5,178 bases of DNA, from the NCBI GenBank assembly GCA_043744175.1, contig JAYTVD010000113.1, positions 1 to 5,178 of the forward strand. The letters are read 5' to 3'. Positions 1-5,107 of the stretch are shown here, piece by piece. The notes under the pieces were generated by a model. That model saw only the letters and a program-made list of their open reading frames with translations. It made no database searches and had not been told where the DNA came from. Every line of letters begins with the position of its first letter. Position 1 is the stretch's first letter. A program made the position numbers and the translations under genes. The DNA comes from JANMEX01 sp043744175. Its GTDB lineage: Bacteria; Pseudomonadota; Alphaproteobacteria; Rhizobiales; Rhizobiaceae.

Positions 1-115
1 AGCCGTGCAGAGTTCGGGGCTTAACGGCCTGAACGACGGGCAGAAAGTGAGTTTCGACACCGAGCCGGATAAGCGCGGCAAGGGGCCGAAAGCCATAAAT
101 CTAACGCTCGTATAA
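1..115 (+). CDS. cspA: Cold-shock protein (CspA family), C-terminal part only
   Basis: Reading from base 2, 37 codons run to a TAA at 113-115. The peptide begins AVQSSGLNGLNDGQKVSF and ends GKGPKAINLTLV. This matches the last half of a CspA-type OB-fold protein: the end of the HISAV strand, the SGLxxLNDGQKVSF segment, then a basic DKRGKGPKA-NL closing strand. CspA proteins are small (about 70 residues) cytoplasmic single-stranded RNA/DNA binders acting as RNA chaperones and antiterminators. The RNA-binding RNP1/RNP2 aromatic motifs lie upstream of the window, so they cannot be checked and cold inducibility cannot be judged. The stop lies 37 bases before the next gene, with no clear terminator between, so read-through into the transglycosylase is possible. 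Confidence 0.85.
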   Translation, partial: AVQSSGLNGLNDGQKVSFDTEPDKRGKGPKAINLTLV

Positions 116-116
116 T
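111..116 (+). promoter_or_regulatory. Possible -10 element for the lytic transglycosylase gene
   Basis: A perfect TATAAT hexamer overlaps the stop codon of the cold-shock gene, 36 bases before the ATG at 153. No recognisable -35 hexamer sits 16-18 bases upstream (the bases there read GAAAGC), so this may be chance. If real, it would give the transglycosylase its own short leader. Confidence 0.25.
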
Positions 117-127
117 ATAAGGCGGAC

Positions 128-149
128 TTCCCGGCAGGGAGACCGGGGA
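128..149 (+). promoter_or_regulatory. Small hairpin enclosing the ribosome-binding region of the transglycosylase
   Basis: TTCCCGG (128-134) pairs with CCGGGGA (143-149), seven pairs including one G-U, leaving the loop CAGGGAGA at 135-142. The loop holds the best Shine-Dalgarno-like purine run, ten bases before the ATG at 153; the GGGGA of the right arm is a second possible site. There is no T-run afterwards, so it is not an intrinsic terminator of the upstream gene. It could modulate ribosome access, but that is inferred. Confidence 0.3.
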
Positions 150-152
150 CAA

Positions 153-1046
153 ATGCAACGCCACATCATCCTCTCCCTCACGCTCACCGCGCTGGCGCTG
201 GCCGAACCGCTTTCGGCCGCAGCTGAGCCCTTTGCGCCTATCATACCTGCCCCATGGGCCAAAATTAGCAAATCGCTAGAAACCGACGCCACCGTCGATC
301 ACATCTGCACGTTAATCAGCGTAGAGGCCGAAAAGAATAACATTCCCAAAGAATTCTTCGCCCGCTTGATCTGGAAAGAAAGCCGGTTCGACAAGAACGC
401 CGTCTCGACCGCCGGCGCGGAAGGCATCGCGCAGTTTATGCCTGGCACAGCTAAGATCGTCGGCTTGGCAGACCCGTTTGATGTCGATCAAGCCATACCC
501 GCATCCGCAAAGTTTCTCGCCTATCTTAAAAGCAATCTCGGCAATTATGGCCTCGCCGCCGCCGCCTATAACGCGGGCGAAGGCAGTGTCAGCCGCTGGC
601 TGAATGGCGGCTTCTTGCCGCTGGAAACCGAAGACTATGTGCTGGATATCACCAGCGAGCCTGCCGATAATTTCGTCGGACGGCGCAGCGCGATGGTGCC
701 CAAACCGCTGGATGCCAAGCTCTCGTTCGATGAAGGCTGCCGCAAGCTGCCGGTCATTGAATTCAACACCATCCCGATGAGCCGTATTGCCCGCAAACCG
801 TGGGGCGTGCAGGTGGCAGGCAATTTCCGGCGCTCGGCAGCCGTCAATCAATATGAGCGCGCGCGCCACCAGTTCGCCTCAGTGCTGGCAAACCATAAAC
901 CCGTGGTTTCCAAAGTGCGCACCCCCATGGGCCGCCGCAGCATTTATGCCGTGCGCATCGGCGCCGATAGTCGCGGCGAAGCGAATAAGATTTGCGCGCT
1001 TTTGCACAGCGCAGGCGGGGCCTGCATCGTTCTCAAAAACCGTTAA
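153..1046 (+). CDS. Exported lytic murein transglycosylase (SLT domain) with SPOR-like C-terminus
   Basis: This 297-residue protein begins with a signal peptide (MQRHIILSLTLTALALA, probable cleavage near residues 22-25), so it acts in the periplasm. Residues about 50-165 form a family 1 SLT lysozyme-like domain: the catalytic glutamate is E76 in WKESRFD, followed by GIAQFMPGTA (91-100), AAYNAGEGSV (137-146) and a closing ETEDYV (158-163). Such enzymes cleave the MurNAc-GlcNAc bond of peptidoglycan non-hydrolytically, giving 1,6-anhydro-muropeptides. From about residue 217, WGVQVAGNF followed by a helix of AA-rich sequence and YAVRIGADSRGEANKICALL to VLKN looks like a SPOR fold, a domain that in other proteins binds denuded glycan strands at the septum. 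The SPOR call is by pattern only. Housekeeping wall remodelling is likelier than a secretion role, because no type III or IV secretion genes are adjacent. Confidence 0.9.
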   Translation: MQRHIILSLTLTALALAEPLSAAAEPFAPIIPAPWAKISKSLETDATVDHICTLISVEAEKNNIPKEFFARLIWKESRFDKNAVSTAGAEGIAQFMPGTAKIVGLADPFDVDQAIPASAKFLAYLKSNLGNYGLAAAAYNAGEGSVSRWLNGGFLPLETEDYVLDITSEPADNFVGRRSAMVPKPLDAKLSFDEGCRKLPVIEFNTIPMSRIARKPWGVQVAGNFRRSAAVNQYERARHQFASVLANHKPVVSKVRTPMGRRSIYAVRIGADSRGEANKICALLHSAGGACIVLKNR

Positions 1047-1117
1047 CTATTTATGACCGGAATGTGACGCAGGCGTTCAGGTGCGGTTCATGCGCGTAGA
1101 TTTAAGTATGGTTCCAA

Positions 1118-1131
1118 GCCGGATGTCCGGC
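1118..1131. repeat. Short perfect inverted repeat in the BA14K leader
   Basis: GCCGG and CCGGC (1118-1122 and 1127-1131) flank the four bases ATGT. The hairpin lies 87 bases after the transglycosylase stop and 25 bases before the BA14K start. No T-run follows on either strand, so a terminator role is poorly supported. It may be a weak mRNA leader structure or chance in GC-rich DNA. Confidence 0.3.
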
Positions 1132-1144
1132 GCGAATTTCACTT

Positions 1145-1150
1145 AAGGAG
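1145..1150 (+). promoter_or_regulatory. Ribosome-binding site of the BA14K gene
   Basis: AAGGAG lies six bases before the ATG at 1157. It is a near-ideal Shine-Dalgarno sequence that fixes the start codon and suggests efficient translation. Confidence 0.75.
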
Positions 1151-1156
1151 ACCGTC

Positions 1157-1594
1157 ATGAACCGTTTCGCCAAAACCGCCGTTGCCGCCCTTGCCGGCAC
1201 TGCCTCACTGGTTGCCACAATGGATACCGCCAGCGCCCGCCGTCTCAATGACCGCGAAGTTATCGGCCTTGGCTTGCTAGGCGTTGTTGCCGGTGCACTT
1301 ATTATTGATAACAACCACCGTCGCTATGAGCAGCCGCGCCAAGTTTATCGCCCTGCACCGCGCCCGGTTTATCAAGAGCCAGACTATGATGCTTACGATC
1401 CTGATTATGACGTCTATCCGGATGCCCCGCCCGCCCCGCGTCGCCCGCACCATGCGGTAAACTACTATAACGCTTCAGAGCCATGGACTGACGGTTGGTA
1501 CCGTTACTGTTCGGATCGTTACCGTTCATTCAATCCTGAAATCGGCACATTCCGTGGCAATGATGGCCGCAGCCATTTTTGTACCGCTGGTTAA
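1157..1594 (+). CDS. BA14K-family exported or membrane-anchored protein
   Basis: The 145-residue product has a signal peptide (basic MNRFAK, hydrophobic core, probable cleavage after ASA at residue 27). A second hydrophobic, glycine-containing segment follows (residues 36-50, VIGLGLLGVVAGALII), then a proline/tyrosine/aspartate-rich linker (57-97) with a local DYDAYDPDYDVY repetition. The C-terminal module runs from WYRYCSDRYRSFNPEIGTF to GNDGRSHFC (114-142), the signature of the BA14K family: two cysteines (C118, C142) and the CSxRYRSFxPxxGTxxGxDGxxHxC pattern. Brucella BA14K is known as an immunoreactive protein with lectin-like activity, and related proteins are widespread in Hyphomicrobiales, often in several paralogues. 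Location is probably the periplasm or outer face of the inner membrane. The precise function is unknown. It ends one base before the stop of the opposing hydrolase gene. Confidence 0.88.
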   Translation: MNRFAKTAVAALAGTASLVATMDTASARRLNDREVIGLGLLGVVAGALIIDNNHRRYEQPRQVYRPAPRPVYQEPDYDAYDPDYDVYPDAPPAPRRPHHAVNYYNASEPWTDGWYRYCSDRYRSFNPEIGTFRGNDGRSHFCTAG

Positions 1595-1595
1595 A

Positions 1596-2246
1596 CTAAC
1601 GCATACCGGCGAGGTAGGGATTAGTACGTCTCTCCTCGCCAATTTTGCCGCCCGGTCCATGCCCGCAGATAAAGCCAACATGATCCCCCAGCGGAAGCAC
1701 TTTAGTGGCTATTGAATTCATCAGAGTCTGATGATCCCCGCCCGGTAAGTCCGTGCGCCCAACTGAGCGCTGAAATAGCACATCGCCAACATGAGCAAAG
1801 CCAGCAACACGATTGTAATAGATCACATGCCCCGGCGCATGGCCCGGCGTGTGGAACACTTCAAAATCATGCCCCGAAAATGAAACCACATCGCCATCAT
1901 CAAGATAGCGATCACTAGTGGCGTTTTTCATATCGTCGCCAAGACCATACTTTGCAGCCTGCGTTTCGATGCGTTGCAACAGTGGCTCGTCGTCCTTGTG
2001 CGGCCCCAATATGTCCACACCAAGCTTCGCTTTCAGCTCCATCGCGCCACCAGCATGGTCCAGATGGCCATGCGTCAGCCAGATGGCCTTTGCCTCAATG
2101 CCATATTTGACCAAAGCGCCAATGATCTTGTCCACATCGCCGCCCGGATCGACCACAACGCCTTGCTTGGACACATCATCAAACAGGATTGTGCAGTTTT
2201 GTTGGAACGCGGTAACGGGAACAATGACGGCTTGCAGCGTGCTCAT
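1596..2246 (-). CDS. Metallo-beta-lactamase-fold hydrolase, glyoxalase-II-like (YcbL type)
   Basis: The 216-residue cytoplasmic protein has the complete metal site of the glyoxalase II branch of the MBL superfamily: THGHLDHAGG with H59, H61, D63 and H64, then H136 in HTPGHAPGH, the bridging D155 in HVGDVLF, and H196 in CGHGP. The opening VIPVTAFQQNCTILFDD and the SVGRTDLPGGD stretch (161-171) are typical of the short YcbL-like enzymes. These lack the C-terminal glutathione-binding domain of classical GloB (about 250 residues), so the substrate could be a thioester other than S-lactoylglutathione. The Shine-Dalgarno is weak (GAAAG about ten bases before the ATG). An intrinsic terminator for the upstream gene ends about 14 bases before the start, leaving little room for a separate promoter. 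A role in methylglyoxal or thioester detoxification is inferred from the family. Confidence 0.9.
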   Translation of the reverse strand: MSTLQAVIVPVTAFQQNCTILFDDVSKQGVVVDPGGDVDKIIGALVKYGIEAKAIWLTHGHLDHAGGAMELKAKLGVDILGPHKDDEPLLQRIETQAAKYGLGDDMKNATSDRYLDDGDVVSFSGHDFEVFHTPGHAPGHVIYYNRVAGFAHVGDVLFQRSVGRTDLPGGDHQTLMNSIATKVLPLGDHVGFICGHGPGGKIGEERRTNPYLAGMR

Positions 2247-2257
2247 AAATTGGAACT

Positions 2258-2291
2258 TTCAAAAACAAAAACGGGCGAATTGCTTCGCCCG
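2258..2291 (-). terminator. Strong rho-independent terminator after the glycine-rich gene
   Basis: On the minus strand an eight-pair stem CGGGCGAA / TTCGCCCG (2291-2284 with 2279-2272) closes a GCAA tetraloop of the stable GNRA class. It is followed at once by TTTTTGTTTTTG (2271-2260). Stem, loop and U-tract all fit an efficient intrinsic terminator. It lies 27 bases after the stop of the glycine-rich gene and just ahead of the hydrolase start at 2246. The plus strand has no matching T-run, so it acts in one direction. Confidence 0.88.
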
Positions 2292-2318
2292 CTTTCAAAA
2301 ACAACCGATGAAAAAGAA

Positions 2319-2615
2319 TTACTTCTTCATTGCGTTCATGACAACACTTGCAAGCGCTGTCAAAACGCCGCCGCCGAGGCCGCCGCTGATGACTTGGCTC
2401 AAGATTGTCATTGGATCAAGACCACCGGTCGCTGCTGCACCGAGCAATGGACCAATGATGCCGCCAAGAGCAGCATTGCCGCCCACGCCGCCAACAGCAC
2501 CAGCAAGGAGCTTAGGAAGCAAGGTCATGCCTGCGCTTTTGACGATGTTGCCAATGATGCCGCCGCCAGCAGCACCGGAAAGTGCCTGAATGATGATTGG
2601 AATAAGTGTTTCCAT
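2319..2615 (-). CDS. Small glycine-rich hydrophobic protein, glycine-zipper-like, function unknown
   Basis: I chose the ATG at 2615, giving METLIPIIIQALSGAAGGG and 98 residues. An in-frame start further upstream would add a non-hydrophobic, arginine-rich stretch unlike the rest, and AGGAT lies about 11 bases before 2615. About 22 of 98 residues are glycine, arranged in GxxxG and GGxxGG patterns (17-22, 39-46, 51-59, 78-83) within stretches of Ile, Leu, Val and Ala; only a few residues are charged, including the C-terminal KK. This suggests membrane association or helix packing through glycine zippers. There is no cleavable signal peptide with a basic start. Short proteins opening with a similar LIPIIIQALSGA motif occur in other Hyphomicrobiales as hypothetical proteins, as far as I recall. 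It has its own terminator and a TTGACT (2692-2687) that could be a -35 element, so it is probably a separate monocistronic unit. Glycine-rich bacteriocin-like or holin-like roles are possible but unsupported. Confidence 0.75.
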   Translation of the reverse strand: METLIPIIIQALSGAAGGGIIGNIVKSAGMTLLPKLLAGAVGGVGGNAALGGIIGPLLGAAATGGLDPMTILSQVISGGLGGGVLTALASVVMNAMKK

Positions 2616-2712
2616 GTTCGTAAATCCTATTGTTACCCCGTCACGACTTCTCGTCGCTGCGCGAGACAACAGGCATATGCACCTAAAGTCAAATACGATT
2701 AACACTTTGTTC

Positions 2713-2754
2713 ACCATAAATGACCGCAAAAGACGACTTACGGACATTTATGGT
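2713..2754. repeat. Interrupted inverted repeat in the ilvE / glycine-rich gene gap
   Basis: ACCATAAATG (2713-2722) and CATTTATGGT (2745-2754) are perfect ten-base complements. Inside them an A-A mismatch is followed by a further CCG / CGG pairing (2724-2726 with 2741-2743), leaving a 14-base loop. It lies 31 bases beyond the ilvE stop on the minus strand and about 98 bases before the start of the glycine-rich gene. The minus-strand sequence after it (GAACAAAGTG) is not a U-tract; the plus-strand side (TTAATTTTA) is moderately T-rich. It may be a non-canonical 3' stem for the ilvE mRNA or a regulator binding site for the downstream gene. Confidence 0.5.
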
Positions 2755-2785
2755 TAATTTTAGACCACTAATGTACGGTTAGTAC

Positions 2786-3664
2786 TCAGCTTTTTGGCTG
2801 AACTTCCGTTGTATAATCTTCCAAAAGTGTCTGCGAAATTTTACCTGGAACGAATCTGTATGGCCCGATTTCAGAAACCGGAGTTACTTCTGCGCCGGTT
2901 CCACAGATGAAGCACTCTTCAAATGAGGCCAAATCTTCCGGCATGATGCGGCTTTCAACAACCTTGATGCCACGACGCTGTGCCAAATCAATAACTGTTG
3001 CACGGGTGATGCCGCTCAAGAAACAGTCTGCAATCGGTGTGTGCAATTCGCCATTCTTCGTGAAGAAGATATTGGCGCCCGTGCATTCGGCAACGCGACC
3101 CTGCCAGTCCAGCATCATCGCATCAGCATAGCCACGGCGTTCAGCGCGATGCTTGGAAATGGTGCAGATCATATAAAGACCGGCAGCCTTCGAGAAGCAC
3201 GGCGCAGTGATTGGATCCGGACGGCGATATTCCGCAACATCAAGGCGGATGCCCTTCATCTTTTGCGCAACGTCAAACATGGATGGCCAATCCCAAACAG
3301 CAATTGCCGTATGAATTTTGGCATTATGTGCAGCAACAGCCATCATTTCGCTACCGCGCCACGCAACGGGGCGAACATAGCAGCTTTGGAAATTATTCAG
3401 CTCAACGCATTTCTGCTTGGCAATGATGAGCTGATCGACGGTGTAAGGAATTTCAAACCCGAGATATTCTGCGGACTTCAAAAAACGCTCGGAATGCTCA
3501 CGCGATTTGAAAATCTTACCGCCATAAGCGCGTTCACCTTCAAATACGGAGCCGCCATAGTGCAACCCGTGTGTCAGCACATGAATCTTGGCATCCTGCC
3601 AATCAACGAACTCGCCATTGAACCAGATAGTGCCTTTAAGTTGGTCAAAAGGAACAGTTGCCAT
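2786..3664 (-). CDS. ilvE: Branched-chain amino acid aminotransferase
   Basis: This is a fold-type IV PLP-dependent aminotransferase of 292 residues (the E. coli enzyme has 309). It interconverts leucine, isoleucine or valine and their 2-oxo acids with 2-oxoglutarate/glutamate, the last step of branched-chain amino acid synthesis, in the cytoplasm. The start MATVPFDQLKG at 3664 is preferred because GGGAGA lies five bases upstream; an in-frame ATG at 3709 would add 15 atypical residues. Family marks include THGLHYGGSVFEGERAY (31-47), YVRPVAWRG (96-104), the PLP-binding lysine K159 in CFSKAAGLYM, AECTGANIFF (192-201, with conserved E193), LSGITRATVIDLA (216-228) and the phosphate-binding GTGAEVTPV (255-263). 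D-amino acid transaminase and aminodeoxychorismate lyase share the fold, but the FEGERAY and RPVAWRG regions fit the BCAT branch. It is divergent from the MarR gene across a 155-bp region with a dyad, so MarR control is likely. Confidence 0.92.
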   Translation of the reverse strand: MATVPFDQLKGTIWFNGEFVDWQDAKIHVLTHGLHYGGSVFEGERAYGGKIFKSREHSERFLKSAEYLGFEIPYTVDQLIIAKQKCVELNNFQSCYVRPVAWRGSEMMAVAAHNAKIHTAIAVWDWPSMFDVAQKMKGIRLDVAEYRRPDPITAPCFSKAAGLYMICTISKHRAERRGYADAMMLDWQGRVAECTGANIFFTKNGELHTPIADCFLSGITRATVIDLAQRRGIKVVESRIMPEDLASFEECFICGTGAEVTPVSEIGPYRFVPGKISQTLLEDYTTEVQPKS

Positions 3665-3783
3665 GAATATCTCCCGTGTTTTTAATTGTTTCGACCAATT
3701 CACACACAAGAGAGCGACAGCGCCGCTTTACGTTCCATGCAATTTATGGCCAACAGAATTAGCAAGTTACGTGAGATAAAAAA

Positions 3784-3804
3784 TATGTCAATAGTACTGA
3801 CATA
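3784..3804. promoter_or_regulatory. Perfect dyad in the ilvE/marR divergent promoter region, candidate MarR operator
   Basis: TATGTCA (3784-3790) and TGACATA (3798-3804) are exact complements separated by seven bases (ATAGTAC), an architecture and size usual for MarR-family sites. The repeat ends 15 bases before the MarR start. Read on the minus strand it contains TTGACA (3791-3786), a perfect -35 hexamer towards ilvE, with only a weak -10-like TAACTT 16 bases on (3769-3764). Read on the plus strand its right edge overlaps CATAAT (3801-3806), a five-of-six -10 match towards marR. A protein bound here could control both genes. Binding by this MarR protein is inferred. Confidence 0.6.
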
Positions 3805-3819
3805 ATTTGGGATTAAAAA

Positions 3820-4287
3820 ATGGGCAGTCAGAAAATCAGTCCAGAGATCGTGCGTGAGCCATTGGCACAGCAAGACGGCATCGACTTTGTTTTGATCGAA
3901 CGTTTCTTTTTTGCCTATCGCGATTTCACCGGTGATGCCGATGCTATACTGGAAGGCTTGGATTTTGGCCGCGCCCATCACCGTGTTCTGCACTTTGTTA
4001 ACCGCAAACCAGGGCTTACCGTCGCTGAATTGCTGGATATTTTGAAAATCACCAAGCAAAGTCTTGCGCGCGTGCTCAAGCAATTGATTGATTCAGGTTA
4101 CATCGCGCAGATCACTGGACCACTGGATAAGCGGCAACGCGAACTCTATCCCACCGGCAAGGGCCGCGAATTGGCATTACAGCTGGCAACGCCGCAATCC
4201 CGCCGCATCGCTGATGCACTTGCAAGCGCAGGCGCGGATTCACGCACCACGATTGAAACATTTTTGAAATCAATGTCGGCCGAATAA
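3820..4287 (+). CDS. petP: MarR-family transcriptional regulator, PetP-like
   Basis: The 155-residue cytoplasmic regulator has an N-terminal helix (FVLIERFFFAYRDFTGDADAILE, 23-45), then the winged helix: GLDFGRAHHRVLHFVNRKPGLTVAEL (46-71), a recognition region ILKITKQSLARVLKQLIDSGYI (74-95), and the wing with the MarR-diagnostic DKRQRELYPTGKGREL (103-118). A C-terminal dimerisation helix (TIETFLKSMSAE) closes it. MarR proteins bind palindromic DNA as dimers and often respond to small ligands or redox state. The arrangement with an OmpR-type response regulator directly downstream matches the PetP-PetR pair of alphaproteobacteria such as Rhodobacter capsulatus. The gene symbol rests on that resemblance and order, not on a search. 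The Shine-Dalgarno is weak (GGGAT about six bases before ATG), and the likely operator lies immediately upstream, which suggests autoregulation. The response regulator follows after 51 bases and is probably co-transcribed. Confidence 0.85.
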   Translation: MGSQKISPEIVREPLAQQDGIDFVLIERFFFAYRDFTGDADAILEGLDFGRAHHRVLHFVNRKPGLTVAELLDILKITKQSLARVLKQLIDSGYIAQITGPLDKRQRELYPTGKGRELALQLATPQSRRIADALASAGADSRTTIETFLKSMSAE

Positions 4288-4293
4288 TGATAT
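4264..4293 (+). promoter_or_regulatory. Possible internal promoter for the response regulator
   Basis: TTGAAA (4264-4269), inside the last MarR codons, is followed 18 bases later by TGATAT (4288-4293), which loosely matches a rhizobial -35/-10 pair. It would give the response regulator a separate transcript with a leader of about 40 bases. Both hexamers are imperfect, so this is only a candidate. Confidence 0.25.
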
Positions 4294-4330
4294 TATGCAG
4301 ATGAGCTATCCGGGGGGATAAAACATAGCG

Positions 4331-4335
4331 GAGGA
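4331..4335 (+). promoter_or_regulatory. Ribosome-binding site of the response regulator
   Basis: GGAGG lies three bases before the ATG at 4339. It fixes the start and is much stronger than the site of the MarR gene before it. If the two are co-transcribed, more response regulator than MarR protein would be expected. Just upstream, TATCC/GGATA (4307-4311 and 4316-4320) could form a small stem that leaves the site exposed. Confidence 0.7.
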
Positions 4336-4338
4336 TTT

Positions 4339-5076
4339 ATGGCTAATTCAGCTCTCGATATGGCGCCAACGCCAACAATATTAGATGATAATGCGCCCCA
4401 CTTGTTGGTGGTTGACGACGATACCCGTATCCGTACGCTGCTGTCGCAGTTTCTCGTCGAAAATGGCTATCGCGTAACGGTTGCAGCAAGCGCGGCAGAA
4501 GCCCGACGGCGCTTGGAAAACCTCGATTTCGACATGCTTATTCTCGATGTCATGATGCCCGGTGAATCCGGCGTTGATCTAACAAAATCTTTGCGCGAAA
4601 CGCATACAGTGCCAATACTGATGCTGACGGCCCTTTCAGAAACTGACCGTCGCGTGCAAGGTCTCGAGGCTGGCGCGGATGATTATTTGGCAAAGCCTTT
4701 TGACCCGCGCGAATTGCTTTTGCGGGTTAACAATATTCTTAAGCGCGGTGGCCCTGCTCCTGTTGTCCGTCAAGAACAGGTCATTTTCGGCCCCTTCGCT
4801 TTCCACATTGCCCGCCGTGAGTTGAAGCAGGGCGCAGAAATTATCCGCCTCACCGAACGTGAGCAGGACATCATGGTGCTGTTTGCAGAGCGGGCCGGTG
4901 AAACTGTGCCGCGTTTTGAATTGGTGGGATCAGACTCAGTCGTTGGCGAGCGCACAATTGATGTGCAAATAAATCGGCTGCGTCGCAAGGTCGAGACCGA
5001 CCCAACAAACCCAATCTATTTGCAAACGGTTCGCGGTGTCGGCTACCGTCTCAGCATCGAACGGCAGAGTTCGTAA
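4339..5076 (+). CDS. petR: OmpR/PhoB-family response regulator, PetR-like
   Basis: The 245-residue protein has a receiver domain (about 21-136) with all key residues: the acidic cluster D26-D28 in VVDDDTR, the phosphorylatable D70 in LILDVMMPGESG, T97 in MLTALS, and K119 in LAKPFDPREL. It is followed by a winged-helix DNA-binding domain (about 147-240) with LTEREQDIMVLF, RTIDVQINRLRRKVE (recognition helix and following) and VRGVGYRL. It acts in the cytoplasm as a phosphorylation-controlled transcription factor. In Rhodobacter capsulatus the related PetR is encoded upstream of the cytochrome bc1 genes and was reported as needed for growth; here the partners are ilvE and marR instead, so the target genes are not evident. 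No histidine kinase gene is adjacent within the window. An N-terminal extension of about 20 residues precedes the receiver domain, but the strong Shine-Dalgarno supports this start. Confidence 0.92.
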   Translation: MANSALDMAPTPTILDDNAPHLLVVDDDTRIRTLLSQFLVENGYRVTVAASAAEARRRLENLDFDMLILDVMMPGESGVDLTKSLRETHTVPILMLTALSETDRRVQGLEAGADDYLAKPFDPRELLLRVNNILKRGGPAPVVRQEQVIFGPFAFHIARRELKQGAEIIRLTEREQDIMVLFAERAGETVPRFELVGSDSVVGERTIDVQINRLRRKVETDPTNPIYLQTVRGVGYRLSIERQSS

Positions 5077-5107
5077 AATTGCGCAGCATGGCAACATGGT
5101 TTGATAA

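Noticed and set aside
312..869. A 185-codon minus-strand frame inside the transglycosylase gene
   Set aside because: It is antisense to the SLT catalytic domain, shows no recognisable family, and is explained by codon bias of the real gene.
1059..1080. GGAAT and CGTT after the transglycosylase stop as an EcfG (general stress) promoter
   Set aside because: The spacing between the two elements is about 10 bases rather than the usual 16-17, and the first element is imperfect.
1918..2702. Two long plus-strand open frames (to 223 and 242 codons) opposite the hydrolase and glycine-rich genes
   Set aside because: They lie antisense to well-supported genes, have low-complexity or unusual composition rich in Pro, Met, Ala, His and Cys, no family motifs and no good ribosome-binding sites.
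3041..3685. A 214-codon plus-strand frame opposite ilvE
   Set aside because: It is antisense to a clear aminotransferase with complete catalytic motifs, and has no motif of its own.
3684..3702. AATTG...CAATT inverted repeat in the ilvE leader as an operator
   Set aside because: The arms are only five AT-rich bases, which is expected by chance; the dyad at 3784-3804 is far stronger.
3700..4083. A minus-strand frame of 127 codons across the ilvE/marR gap and the marR 5' half
   Set aside because: It overlaps the marR helix-turn-helix region in antisense and would cover the promoter region; no ribosome-binding site or family resemblance.
4295..4321. Tiny frame MQMSYPGG between marR and the response regulator, as a possible leader peptide
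   Set aside because: Eight codons with no Shine-Dalgarno and no run of regulatory codons; no alternative terminator or antiterminator structure is visible.
5077..5107. TTGC/GCAA pairing just after the response regulator as a terminator
   Set aside because: Only four pairs and no T-run; not enough to call a terminator.
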